This document shows positions 1-8,051 of a stretch of DNA of 32,747 nt, in pieces; within the stretch, counting starts at the first letter, position 1; each line of letters opens with the position of its first letter. Both the position numbers and the translations under genes were made by a program. Under the pieces are notes generated by a model, which was given only the letters and a program-made list of their open reading frames with translations, was not told the DNA's origin and ran no database searches. The DNA is from Candidatus Altimarinota bacterium (GTDB taxonomy: Bacteria; Patescibacteriota; Gracilibacteria; UBA1369; LOWO2-01-FULL-3). The DNA is taken from contig JAESSS010000095.1 in the NCBI GenBank assembly GCA_016763975.1, positions 1-32,747 of the forward strand, read 5' to 3'.

Positions 1-47
1 CAGGTCGCGGCGACAAAGACATCTTCATTCTAAACCCAAACTTATGA
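1..47 (+). CDS. trpB: Tryptophan synthase beta subunit, C-terminal end (partial)
   Basis: Only the last 14 codons are inside the window, read from base 3. They give GRGDKDIFILNPNL, and the GRGDKDIF stretch is the typical end of TrpB. TrpB is the PLP enzyme that condenses indole with serine to make tryptophan. The stop is TGA at 45-47 and overlaps the ATG of trpA at 44 (ATGA), the usual translational coupling of trpB and trpA. The gene starts left of the window, so nothing more can be said about it. Confidence 0.85.
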   Translation, partial: GRGDKDIFILNPNL

Positions 48-700
48 AATTAATGACACACCTCGTCGCAGGTTATCCCAGCATAGAAGAAAGTAAAAAA
101 ATCGCCCTCGCCATGGCCTCAGCCGGCAGCGACATTATAGAAATACAAATCCCCTTCTCAGATCCCATCGCCGACGGAGAAAAAATCGCTAAAGCCAATG
201 TAGAAGCCATAAAAAACGGCATCACCACAAAAAAAGCCTTAGAATTAATCGACGAAATTATCGCAGAAACCGACAAAGAAGTAGTAGTGATGACCTACTA
301 CAACATCGTACTGAAATACGGAGCAGAACATTTCGCCAAATACAAAATGATCATCCCCGACCTCCCCTTCGACGAAAACCCTGACATCCCAACCATCCCC
401 GTCGTCGCCCCAACCACCACCACAGAACGACTAAAACAAATTCCCAAAAACCACTTCATCTACTGCATGGCTCGCGCCGGAACCACAGGCAAAAAAACCG
501 AAATCAACGAAGAAACCAAACAATACCTCACTCGCATCCGCCAAAACACCGATCTCCCCCTCGCCGTCGGATTTGGCATCCGCAGCAAAGAACAAATCGA
601 CGCCCTCACCCCCTACGCAGACATAGCAGTAATCGGCTCCCTCTTCATAGACAAAAGCCCAGAAGAAACAGCCGAATTAATCAAAAACCTAAAGCCCTAA
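44..700 (+). CDS. trpA: Tryptophan synthase alpha subunit, compact form
   Basis: TrpA splits indole-3-glycerol phosphate into indole and glyceraldehyde-3-phosphate, then passes indole to TrpB. The IEIQIPFSDPIADG segment carries Glu33 and Asp44, which match the two catalytic acids of the family (Glu49 and Asp60 in E. coli). ARAGTTG at about 142-148 matches mobile loop 6, and GFGI at about 176-179 is the phosphate-site glycine motif. At 218 aa it is about 40-50 residues shorter than usual. The N-terminal helix is reduced and the middle around FAKYKMIIPDLPFDE is condensed. The start is fixed by the ATGA overlap with trpB. It ends three bases before the convergent gene at 704. Confidence 0.92.
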   Translation: MKLMTHLVAGYPSIEESKKIALAMASAGSDIIEIQIPFSDPIADGEKIAKANVEAIKNGITTKKALELIDEIIAETDKEVVVMTYYNIVLKYGAEHFAKYKMIIPDLPFDENPDIPTIPVVAPTTTTERLKQIPKNHFIYCMARAGTTGKKTEINEETKQYLTRIRQNTDLPLAVGFGIRSKEQIDALTPYADIAVIGSLFIDKSPEETAELIKNLKP

Positions 701-703
701 CAA

Positions 704-1396
704 TCATTTTACACAAACAATCCCACCTCTTCGATCATAACCTTTCACCTGCCAACGCGGAGCATGACCCGAAAAATCAGCACCTCCCACCAACACTTCT
801 CCCAAAATAGGCATATCTGAATTCAATGAACTAGCATCAAACTCAAAATACGGACTCCCTTCATCAATCGGGTTATCCTCCCAATCTCTATAACGACTAC
901 CCTCAGTTTTTCCAATACACATAGCCACCATATTCCTCACCCTCTCAATCTGAAATCTATAAACCTCTCCAACTACCACTTCTTCATCCACAGGTAAACG
1001 CTCAGGCACCACCACCCCTGCCTCCACCAAAATCCTGGACAATTGAGCAAGAGTTGCTGATCTAAAGCCATATAAATCATCGGCAATTAAACTATTCCCC
1101 GGAAAAAGCTTAGGATTAAGCTGGTCCCCAATAACATGGTTATAAGAATCCATAACTATCTGCCTAATTCCCATCGGAGACTCTTCCCCGCCAAAGTTAC
1201 AATCCAAACGCAAAGGCTTATGCGCCAAAGTACCATCCTCCTTATACCCCGACAAAGAGCCGTTCATTAAATTTTGCCAAAAATTCTTAAAATTCCTCCC
1301 ACTACTATCCAAACGTGCTTTTGCCATTTCCATAACATCATGCACTCGATAAGCATCTGCACTATCAACAACTTTTTGTACTTCTAGACTACGCAT
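704..1396 (-). CDS. Hypothetical protein, paralogue A of an unrecognised tandem family
   Basis: A 230-aa soluble protein I cannot assign. It is clearly homologous to the next gene upstream (1443-2225). Shared blocks are QNLMNGSLSGYK-DG-LAHKP (about 41-61), M-IRQ-V-D-Y (about 74-86), RS-TLA-LS--LVEAG-V (about 112-130), GEVYR, VAMC-G (about 157-162) and a PYFE-D segment near 183. No signal peptide or membrane segment is visible. One Cys in the MC-G motif and one His in AHKP are conserved in both copies. The gene ends with TGA (complement of 704-706) and is convergent with trpA. Its codons are G/T-rich at third positions, unlike the A/C-rich plus-strand genes. Confidence 0.8.
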   Translation of the reverse strand: MRSLEVQKVVDSADAYRVHDVMEMAKARLDSSGRNFKNFWQNLMNGSLSGYKEDGTLAHKPLRLDCNFGGEESPMGIRQIVMDSYNHVIGDQLNPKLFPGNSLIADDLYGFRSATLAQLSRILVEAGVVVPERLPVDEEVVVGEVYRFQIERVRNMVAMCIGKTEGSRYRDWEDNPIDEGSPYFEFDASSLNSDMPILGEVLVGGADFSGHAPRWQVKGYDRRGGIVCVK

Positions 1397-1421
1397 AGTA
1401 TAAAGTTAAATTTAAGTAAGA

Positions 1422-1430
1422 ATCATAACA
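1422..1430 (-). promoter_or_regulatory. Extended -10 promoter of paralogue A
   Basis: On the minus strand TGTTATGAT gives a TGn extended -10 (TATGAT, 5 of 6 to consensus). It ends 25 nt before the ATG at 1396, which would leave a leader of about 18 nt. No good -35 is seen. The same arrangement recurs in front of paralogue B. Confidence 0.45.
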
Positions 1431-1442
1431 GCAACATCGCCC

Positions 1443-2225
1443 TTATAGAGGGAATCTCCCCTTCTCAACACTACCAAATCTCTTAGTAACCATCTCTCCA
1501 TTAGCCAAATAACCAATATTTTGAACCCTAACATCAACATTAGACAGCACAGCCCCTCTCCCAAAATTTCCACCACCAATCTCAGAAGAATTCATAAAAA
1601 CACCCAATCCTTTATTATCACCACCAATCTCAGCACGATCATATTCAAAATAAGGTTGAAAACCAGCAGCTGAACATCCACAACCAACTTGTCCCATACA
1701 CATTGCTACAAGCTCCTTAGTTTTATAAACACCATGCATAGCTGTATGAGACCCACCACCAGCAGTAATCCGGTAAACCTCTCCCCTCTCAGCCTTTTCC
1801 CCTTTAGCAAGAACTGTAGGTGTCACCAACCCTGCCTCCACCAAAACCTTTGATAACTTAGCAAGAGTTTCAGACCTCATGTCCTCAAGTTTCCTAAAAT
1901 TATCATCTTTAGGCAAAAGCACATCTATATTTTCATAATCACCACCTGCTCCCATAAAACGAGCATAAGCATCAAGAACCACTTGCCTAATTTGCATCGA
2001 AGAACGATCACCAAAATCATGATCCAATTTAAAAGGCTTATGCGCCAAAGAACCATCTTTTTTATACCCGGACAAAGAGCCATTCATCAAATTCTGAAAA
2101 GTTCTACGAAGCCCTCCACTATTCAACTTCTTTTCAGCTTTCCCCATAGAAACCAGCAAAATCTCAGCCCTATTATCCAAAGCCTCTTTAACCTCATCCG
2201 CCATCCCTTCCATAAGCTCAGCCAT
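1443..2225 (-). CDS. Hypothetical protein, paralogue B of an unrecognised tandem family
   Basis: A 260-aa protein homologous to the gene at 704-1396, separated from it by 46 nt on the same strand. It has the same ordered blocks: QNLMNGSLSGYKKDGSLAHK near 43-62, then MQIRQVVLDAY, RSETLAKLSKVLVEAG, GEVYR, LVAMCMG and PYFEYD. It differs by a longer N-terminus, a Cys/Gly insert (GCGCS) after the MCMG motif, and a longer glycine-rich C-terminal part. No signal peptide or membrane helix is visible. I know of no family with these motifs, so function is open. Tandem duplication followed by divergence is the simplest origin. Confidence 0.8.
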   Translation of the reverse strand: MAELMEGMADEVKEALDNRAEILLVSMGKAEKKLNSGGLRRTFQNLMNGSLSGYKKDGSLAHKPFKLDHDFGDRSSMQIRQVVLDAYARFMGAGGDYENIDVLLPKDDNFRKLEDMRSETLAKLSKVLVEAGLVTPTVLAKGEKAERGEVYRITAGGGSHTAMHGVYKTKELVAMCMGQVGCGCSAAGFQPYFEYDRAEIGGDNKGLGVFMNSSEIGGGNFGRGAVLSNVDVRVQNIGYLANGEMVTKRFGSVEKGRFPL

Positions 2226-2249
2226 AATATAAAGTTAATTTTCACCGAA

Positions 2250-2258
2250 ACCATAACA
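2250..2258 (-). promoter_or_regulatory. Extended -10 promoter of paralogue B
   Basis: The minus strand reads TGTTATGGT, a TGn extended -10 (TATGGT), about 24 nt before the ATG at 2225. A weak -35 TTGCGA lies at 2277-2272 with a 16-nt spacer. The leader resembles that of paralogue A, with GCTGTTATGRTT and TTAACTTTATA-TATG in common. Confidence 0.45.
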
Positions 2259-2288
2259 GCAAACAAGTATATCGCAAACCCCCGCCCA

Positions 2289-2318
2289 TTGCCAAAACAC
2301 CACATTTTATGTTAAAAT
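2289..2318 (+). promoter_or_regulatory. Promoter of the TIM-barrel gene
   Basis: The -35 is TTGCCA (2289-2294). After an 18-nt spacer comes -10 TAAAAT (2313-2318), preceded by TGT, so it is also an extended -10. The ATG follows at 2342 after an A-rich, G-free leader. Confidence 0.6.
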
Positions 2319-2341
2319 AACAAAGAAATAAAAAAACAAAC

Positions 2342-3106
2342 ATGTTAATTCTCTGCTCAGACGCACTAAAAGGATACGGCCTAAACCGTATTTTTGAACT
2401 TGCCAAAAAAGCTAAATACGACGGCATCGATCTCTGCATGAATATCGGTCAATTCGACTCATGGAACAGCTCCTACCTCAAAAAACTAAGCAAAGAAACT
2501 GGAATGCCAATTCACTCAGTGACAGCACCAGAACATCTTTCTACTAAAGAAATCAAAGAGGTTGTCGAAATAGCCAAAAAAGTTGGAGCAAAAGTTGTAA
2601 TCCTCCAACCCCCAAAAGTTCTCGACTTCAAAACAGCCGCTTGGCTCAAAAAAGAAGTACCTAAACTAAGAGAAAAAGAAGGAATTTCTATTGCTCTAGA
2701 AAACGCTCCAGCCGGAACATTTCTAGGCTTCCTACCTTCTCACTCAATGTCCAACACTGCAGATCTCAAAGACTTCAAACACATTTCACTCGACACAGCT
2801 CGTATCGGCGAAAAACGCAAAGACATTATGCGCGCCTATCCTTCATTCAAAAAATTCCTCGTACACGTACACCTATCAAACGTTTTCCACGGCAAAAAAT
2901 ATGCAAAACCTCAAGAAGGCATCCTGCCACTGGAAAGTTTCTTAGCCAAACTAAATCAGGACAAATACCCCGGAGCTATCTCCATCAAAGTCCTACCAAA
3001 ACATCTCCATGCCGGTGAAGATGATCTCGTAGTAGAAGAACTAGAAAGTATCAAAAAATACTACGAAAAACATTACGACAAAATAGAAGTAACTCCAGAG
3101 GACTAA
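2342..3106 (+). CDS. Sugar phosphate isomerase/epimerase-like TIM-barrel protein
   Basis: A 254-aa protein of the xylose-isomerase-like TIM-barrel (AP endonuclease 2) superfamily, whose members are metal-dependent isomerases, epimerases or endonucleases. The start MLILCSDALKGYGL and the segment AKKAKYDGIDLCM are strand 1 and strand 2 of the barrel. Likely metal or active-site residues are Glu120 (IALENAP), Asp151 (SLDTAR) and His177 (HVHLSN). The fourth ligand, normally a Glu near the C-terminal strand, is not obvious: the segment reads AISIKVLPKHLHAGEDD. Substrate cannot be told. It has its own promoter and runs head-on into the gene ending at 3112. Confidence 0.75.
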   Translation: MLILCSDALKGYGLNRIFELAKKAKYDGIDLCMNIGQFDSWNSSYLKKLSKETGMPIHSVTAPEHLSTKEIKEVVEIAKKVGAKVVILQPPKVLDFKTAAWLKKEVPKLREKEGISIALENAPAGTFLGFLPSHSMSNTADLKDFKHISLDTARIGEKRKDIMRAYPSFKKFLVHVHLSNVFHGKKYAKPQEGILPLESFLAKLNQDKYPGAISIKVLPKHLHAGEDDLVVEELESIKKYYEKHYDKIEVTPED

Positions 3107-3111
3107 ACTCT

Positions 3112-4173
3112 CTACAGCTCGATCACTTTACGACTACCATCAGAATCAATATTAAAAAGAGTCGGTTTTTTGCCCTGTGATTTCAACAACTCCGCAACAG
3201 CGTGCAAAAACTCCATATTTACATTCACTCCCATACTCACACCCTCAAATCCACGAGGATAATAAGTCTTAGCCAGCAAAAAAAATGTCCCAAATTCCCT
3301 TTTCACAGACTCATCCACATCCCCACTCTCCAAACCACCATTAAGATCCGCATTCAAAAACTCCATCGCATAAGCAAAAGCCAAAACATAATCAAACACC
3401 ATCACCTTTCCCTCTTCATAAAAAGCATTATAATCATCTTCTGTTTCAAAAACATCCCCATCCATCCTCAAAAATGAATCCCTATTCATCACAGTAAACA
3501 TCACATACAACAACATCATGTGCCCCTGATTAGAAAACTGAAATCTTCCAGAAACATCCATAGTCCTATCAAGATTGTTAAAAACTAAAGGAGTTCCTCC
3601 CTTCAAATTTGTCACCCCTCTAAAACTAAAAAAGGGCGACTTGAAATCCAAATCTTTAGCTTTATCAGGTGCATGATAATTAACATCAGGATTGTTCAAC
3701 ATATTGTCCTTCACCATCTCAATTACTTCACGCATATTCCTTTTTACTGAATCTTCAACTTCCAAATACTCCACCATCTTAGAAATATGCGGACCAGCAC
3801 CATTAGTGAATTTTTCATCAAAAGAATGTAAAAATCTATTCATAGCACCACCCATATGACCTGCATCAGGATCATCCCTGCCAACAAAAAGCTCTTCAGC
3901 AGGTTCAGCAACAGGAGCTCGCATAGAAACTGAAGAATACGCAGGCGTAGAACTCTCATTAGACTGAGATACACCATACGAAAACCCTGTAACCAAACAA
4001 GCAGCAGTAATAATAACTGACACCCTCTTCCAAAAAACACTTTGCAAATCATCAATTTTGCTCTTCTCCTCAGGCGACACTACCCCACCAAGCTCCTTTT
4101 TAAAACGCCTACCCTCAAGATAACCTGGCCAACCCATAAATTCAGATGCTTTTTCTCTTAAAGTTTTACTCAT
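3112..4173 (-). CDS. Hypothetical protein with one N-terminal membrane anchor
   Basis: I chose the ATG at 4173 (MSKTLREKASEF, 353 aa) and not an upstream in-frame start at 4245, because a good promoter lies at 4192-4220, inside that longer frame. About 48 cytoplasmic residues precede one hydrophobic helix (VSVIITAACLVTGFSYGV, about 51-68). A long domain presumed to be outside the membrane follows. It contains FFSFRGVTNLKGGTPLVFNN and a helical C-terminal part. I see no cleavable signal, lipobox or known catalytic motif. It ends with TAG and is convergent with the TIM-barrel gene 5 bases away. Function unknown. Confidence 0.75.
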   Translation of the reverse strand: MSKTLREKASEFMGWPGYLEGRRFKKELGGVVSPEEKSKIDDLQSVFWKRVSVIITAACLVTGFSYGVSQSNESSTPAYSSVSMRAPVAEPAEELFVGRDDPDAGHMGGAMNRFLHSFDEKFTNGAGPHISKMVEYLEVEDSVKRNMREVIEMVKDNMLNNPDVNYHAPDKAKDLDFKSPFFSFRGVTNLKGGTPLVFNNLDRTMDVSGRFQFSNQGHMMLLYVMFTVMNRDSFLRMDGDVFETEDDYNAFYEEGKVMVFDYVLAFAYAMEFLNADLNGGLESGDVDESVKREFGTFFLLAKTYYPRGFEGVSMGVNVNMEFLHAVAELLKSQGKKPTLFNIDSDGSRKVIEL

Positions 4174-4191
4174 AAAAAATGTTAAGTACAC

Positions 4192-4220
4192 ATTTAACAA
4201 CTTTTCCGTCACCAAGTCAA
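4192..4220 (-). promoter_or_regulatory. Promoter of the membrane-anchored hypothetical gene
   Basis: The minus strand has TTGACT (4220-4215), a 17-nt spacer, and TTAAAT (4197-4192). The predicted start site is near 4185, about 12 nt before the ATG at 4173. This decides the start of that gene. It is divergent from the rpoB promoter, with 18 bp between the two -35 boxes. Confidence 0.65.
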
Positions 4221-4238
4221 CCTTAAATACACCCCAAC

Positions 4239-4266
4239 TTGACAATCCGACTAATCAACGTAAGAT
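4239..4266 (+). promoter_or_regulatory. Promoter of the rpoB-ssb-rpoC unit
   Basis: A perfect -35 TTGACA (4239-4244) is followed after 16 nt by TAAGAT (4261-4266). The same TAAGAT -10 appears in front of tuf. It leaves a leader of about 77 nt before the rpoB ATG. Confidence 0.65.
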
Positions 4267-4301
4267 GAGACGGCTATCTAAAGAGACTGCGTTGAGGAAC
4301 G

Positions 4302-4337
4302 ATGGCCTACTCAAAGAACACCAAGCTATTTCCTTGA
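4302..4337 (+). CDS. Possible 11-codon leader ORF before rpoB
   Basis: ATG at 4302 opens a short frame MAYSKNTKLFP that ends with TGA, 13 nt before the rpoB start. GAGG at 4294-4297 lies about 4 nt before this ATG, one of the very few Shine-Dalgarno-like motifs near a start in the window. It could be a leader peptide acting on rpoB translation or transcription. Some RpoB proteins begin MAYS, so it could also be a remnant of an older N-terminus in another frame. No product is proven. Confidence 0.3.
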   Translation: MAYSKNTKLFP

Positions 4338-4350
4338 CCAAACCTTTACT

Positions 4351-5613
4351 ATGCCAAAAGCAAAGAAAGATGCTGCTGAAGCAGCCAAAAAACCTTCAAA
4401 GACTCTAAAGAAACTCACTCCAAAAAAGAAAGTACTCACAGCCAAGAAAGCGGCTGTTGCAGCTAAACCTGTTAAAAAGACTGTACGTCCAATTGGAACA
4501 AAGAAAAAAACTAAGCAACCTAGCCTCGTCAAACCTTCACAGATAGATTTCCACAAGAACCCTATCGTACTCAAGAGTAAAAGAAGGTATTTTGAAGAAC
4601 AACTGGATAAGAAAGTTCCAGTTCCAAATTTAATTGAAATTCAGCTCGACTCATACGAATGGTTCCTTAAAGAAGGTATCCGTGAACTACTCGACGAAAT
4701 TACGCCTATCCAAGATTTTTCAGGAAAAAAACTTGAACTTCACTTCCTGAAACACAGTATCGAAGAAGCTAAATACGACGCAGAAACAGCAAAAAACAAG
4801 AACATCTCTTACGAATCTGCACTCAAAGTGCATGTTCAACTTATCAATAAAGAAACTGGTGAAATCAAAGAACAGGACGTATTCCTAGGAAACGTACCTC
4901 TTATGACTAACCGCGGAACCTTTATTATCAACGGTATTGAAAGAGTGGTTGTATCACAAATCGTACGTTCTCCAGGTGTATTCTTCTCCAAGAACTCAGC
5001 TGCTCCAGGAAAACATTCAGCCAAAATAATCCCTAAACGTGGTGCTTGGCTTGAAATCGAAACAGACAAAAAAGGAATTATCACAGTGAAAATCGACAGA
5101 AAACGTAAAATCCCTATTACTTCCCTACTACGTGTTTTTGGATATGAAAGTGACAAAGACATCCTGAAACTTTTCAAAAACGAAATCCTAGACATCGAAC
5201 ACGACTACATCCTCAATACTCTTGAGAAAGACACAGCCAAAACTGTCGATGAATCTTACCAAAACATTTACAAGAAAATTCGTCCTGGAGATCTAGCTAC
5301 TCCAGAAAACGCAAAGAACTTGATCAACTCAATGTTCTTTGACTATAGGAAATACGATATGGGTTCAGTAGCTCGTTACAAACTAAACAAAAGATTCCAA
5401 TTCGATACTCCAAACAAAAAGAAGTATCACACTTTCCAAGTAAAAGATTTGGTGCACATTCTTAAACACCTAATCAGACTAAACAACGGACAAGAAGTTC
5501 CAGATGATATCGATCACCTTTCAAACCGTCGTATCAGACCGGTTGGAGAATTGGTTCAAGCAAATTCCGTGTTGGTGTGCTTAGGACAGATCGTATCGCA
5601 AAAGATCGTATGA
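4351..5613 (+). CDS. rpoB: RNA polymerase beta subunit, N-terminal part (frame broken near 5562)
   Basis: This holds the first third of the beta subunit of RNA polymerase. Residues 1 to about 66 are a Lys/Ala/Pro-rich extension resembling histone H1 tails. The normal protein begins with [20 protein letters not shown], and [13 protein letters not shown] is a family hallmark. RSPGVFFS and [12 protein letters not shown] identify the lobe region. After GELVQA (about residue 404) the frame drifts into 16 unrelated residues and stops at 5613. The family continues here with (N/K)QFRVG, and that text is in the -1 frame of the next entry. One missing base in the AAATT run at 5562-5566 explains this. 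Confidence 0.9.
   Translation: MPKAKKDAAEAAKKPSKTLKKLTPKKKVLTAKKAAVAAKPVKKTVRPIGTKKKTKQPSLVKPSQIDFHKNPIVLKSKRRYFEEQLDKKVPVPNLIEIQLDSYEWFLKEGIRELLDEITPIQDFSGKKLELHFLKHSIEEAKYDAETAKNKNISYESALKVHVQLINKETGEIKEQDVFLGNVPLMTNRGTFIINGIERVVVSQIVRSPGVFFSKNSAAPGKHSAKIIPKRGAWLEIETDKKGIITVKIDRKRKIPITSLLRVFGYESDKDILKLFKNEILDIEHDYILNTLEKDTAKTVDESYQNIYKKIRPGDLATPENAKNLINSMFFDYRKYDMGSVARYKLNKRFQFDTPNKKKYHTFQVKDLVHILKHLIRLNNGQEVPDDIDHLSNRRIRPVGELVQANSVLVCLGQIVSQKIV
5560..5567 (+). other. rpoB: Frame discontinuity in rpoB (-1)
   Basis: The upstream frame reads GAA TTG GTT CAA GCA AAT TCC, while the conserved continuation TTC CGT GTT GGT starts at 5565. One extra A or T in the AAATT run would restore one frame (E-L-V-Q-A-K/N-F-R-V-G). 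The site is not a canonical X-XXY-YYZ slippery heptamer. Confidence 0.85.
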
Positions 5614-8033
5614 CTGTAATGGACCTCGAAACAGTTACTCCGACTCAACTAATGAACTCAAGACCTATCACGGCTGCATTGAGAGAATTTTACGCAAGTT
5701 CACAGCTCTCACAGTTTATGGATCAAACCAATCCACTAGCAGAACTCGAACACAAAAGAAGAATCTCAGCGATGGGACCTGGAGGACTTTCCAGAGAACG
5801 CGCATCATTTGATGTACGTGATGTACACCCATCTCACTACGGAAGAATTTGTCCTATTGCTACTCCGGAAGGACCAAATATCGGTTTGGTAGTTCACTTG
5901 GCTACTTACGCAAAAATCAACGAATACGGTTTCCTTGAAACTCCATTCAAAAAAGTAAGACATACTGCTGAAAACTCAGAAAAAAATCTACTCGGACGCA
6001 TTCTTCGTGAGTCAGTAGAAAAAAATGGAAAAGTTGTAGCAAAAGCCGGTGAAACACTCGACGCAAAATCTGCAAAAGCAATTGCAGCTATTAAAGATCT
6101 CAAAACAATAAAAGTTCGCCCATACGTTACTGAGAAAATTCATTATTTTGATGCTGACGAAGAGCAAGCACTAGTTACAGCGCAAGCGAATTCAGAACTA
6201 GATGACATGGGACAATTCAAAAACTCTCGTATCTCTGCTCGTAAAAACTTCGAAGCCCTACTAGCTCACGTCAACGACGTAACTCATATGGATGTATCTC
6301 CAAAACAGATCATCTCAATCACAACATCATTGATTCCATTCTTGGAACACGACGATAATACACGTGCATCTATGGGTTCAAACATGCAACGTCAGGCAGT
6401 ATCACTAATTTCTCCAAAAGCTCCAGTTGTTGGAACTGGTATTGAAGAAATCTCTGCTAAAAGTTCAGGACAAGTAATTATGGCAGAAAGAGACGGAAAA
6501 ATTGCTTATGCAGATGCAAACATGGTTACTGTTGTATATGACAATGGTAAAAAAGTTTCTTACGCAGTTCAAGCATACGAAAGATCAAACCAAGGAACAT
6601 GTATCCACCAAAGAGTATTGGTAAAAGGTGGACAAACAGTGAAGAAAGGCGACACACTCGCAGATGGCGCAGCTACAGAAAACGGAGAACTCGCACTTGG
6701 ACGTAACCTACTTGTAGCTTACATGCCATGGCGCGGTTACAACTTTGAGGATGCCGTAATTATCTCAGACAACATACTAAAAGGCGGATACTATGATTCA
6801 GTTCACATCCAAACCTTTACAGTTGATGTCCGTGAAACAAAACTCGGACCTGAGGTTATCACTCGAGATATCCCAAATGTTGGTGAAGCTAAACTAAAAG
6901 ATCTAGACGAAGATGGTATCGTCCGCATCGGTGCAACAATCCGTGAAGGAAATATCATTATCGGTAAAATTACTCCAAAAGGAGAAACAGAACTCACTGC
7001 AGAAGAACGTCTACTTAGAGCGATCTTCGGAGACAAGGCTCGTGACGTAAAAGACACTTCACTTCGTCTTCCAGGTGGAGAAGGAGGAAAAGTAGTTGCT
7101 GTACAAATTTTCACAAAAGAAACAGGAGACGAACTCTCCACAGGAGTATTGAAACAAATTAAAGTATCAATAGCTCAAACTAGAAAAATATCAGTCGGTG
7201 ACAAAATTGCCGGACGCCACGGAAATAAAGGTGTGATCTCAATCATCGTTCCTCAAGAAGACATGCCATTCTTGGACGACGGTACTCCAGTAGACATCAT
7301 CCTCAACCCTCTCGGCGTTTCATCCCGTATGAACATCGGACAGATCCTTGAAACCCACCTCGGTTGGGCAGCGATCAAACAAGGTTACACAGTTGCCAGC
7401 CCAGCGCTAAACGGTGTTACTCCAGAAAGAATTAAAAAAGAACTTATAGCCGCAGGACTTCCTGAAAGCGGAAAAGTAACTCTCTACGACGGTAAAACCG
7501 GTGAGTCATTCGACCGCCCAGTTACAGTGGGAATCACTTACATCATGAAGCTAAGTCACTTGGTTGAAGACAAGATCCATGCCCGTTCAGTCGGTCCATA
7601 CTCTCTCGTCACTCAACAACCTCTTGGTGGTAAAGCTCAACACGGTGGACAGAGATTTGGAGAAATGGAAGTATGGGCACTCGAAGCTTACGGTGCATCA
7701 CACACACTTCAAGAAATGCTCACAATCAAATCTGATGATGTTTACGGACGTTCAAAAGCTTACGAATCAATCGTAAAAGGCGAAGCGATCCGCAAACCTC
7801 GTGTTCCAGAATCCTTCAACGTATTAGTAAAAGAGCTTCAATCTCTCGGACTTTCAGTACAACTAACTGAATCTGAAGACGAAGAAGAATACCTAGAAGA
7901 AAATGCCGAAGCCCAAAAAGAAATTGCTTCAGAAGTAAAAGAAGAAATAGATAAAGATAGCAAAGGGAGCTCCCGCGAAAACGGATCCCTTGAAGTCACA
8001 GAAAAGGAGATAGTTGCAAAGGAAGCAAAATAA
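5577..8033 (+). CDS. rpoB: RNA polymerase beta subunit, central and C-terminal part
   Basis: This continues rpoB in the -1 frame. Homologous sequence in fact begins at about 5565 with FRVG, so the GTG at 5577 is only the first start-like codon in a conserved stretch. [20 protein letters not shown] and [11 protein letters not shown] are the rifampicin pocket, with the Asp, His and Ser usually found in sensitive enzymes. GNKGVIS, PHGVSSRMN-like [11 protein letters not shown] and [20 protein letters not shown] are the catalytic-core hallmarks. An acidic tail of about 50 residues ([13 protein letters not shown] onward) closes the protein. ssb follows 18 nt later. Together the two parts make about 1,227 aa, a normal beta length. 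Confidence 0.92.
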   Translation: MLRTDRIAKDRMTVMDLETVTPTQLMNSRPITAALREFYASSQLSQFMDQTNPLAELEHKRRISAMGPGGLSRERASFDVRDVHPSHYGRICPIATPEGPNIGLVVHLATYAKINEYGFLETPFKKVRHTAENSEKNLLGRILRESVEKNGKVVAKAGETLDAKSAKAIAAIKDLKTIKVRPYVTEKIHYFDADEEQALVTAQANSELDDMGQFKNSRISARKNFEALLAHVNDVTHMDVSPKQIISITTSLIPFLEHDDNTRASMGSNMQRQAVSLISPKAPVVGTGIEEISAKSSGQVIMAERDGKIAYADANMVTVVYDNGKKVSYAVQAYERSNQGTCIHQRVLVKGGQTVKKGDTLADGAATENGELALGRNLLVAYMPWRGYNFEDAVIISDNILKGGYYDSVHIQTFTVDVRETKLGPEVITRDIPNVGEAKLKDLDEDGIVRIGATIREGNIIIGKITPKGETELTAEERLLRAIFGDKARDVKDTSLRLPGGEGGKVVAVQIFTKETGDELSTGVLKQIKVSIAQTRKISVGDKIAGRHGNKGVISIIVPQEDMPFLDDGTPVDIILNPLGVSSRMNIGQILETHLGWAAIKQGYTVASPALNGVTPERIKKELIAAGLPESGKVTLYDGKTGESFDRPVTVGITYIMKLSHLVEDKIHARSVGPYSLVTQQPLGGKAQHGGQRFGEMEVWALEAYGASHTLQEMLTIKSDDVYGRSKAYESIVKGEAIRKPRVPESFNVLVKELQSLGLSVQLTESEDEEEYLEENAEAQKEIASEVKEEIDKDSKGSSRENGSLEVTEKEIVAKEAK

Positions 8034-8051
8034 TAAACTAACACAACCATC

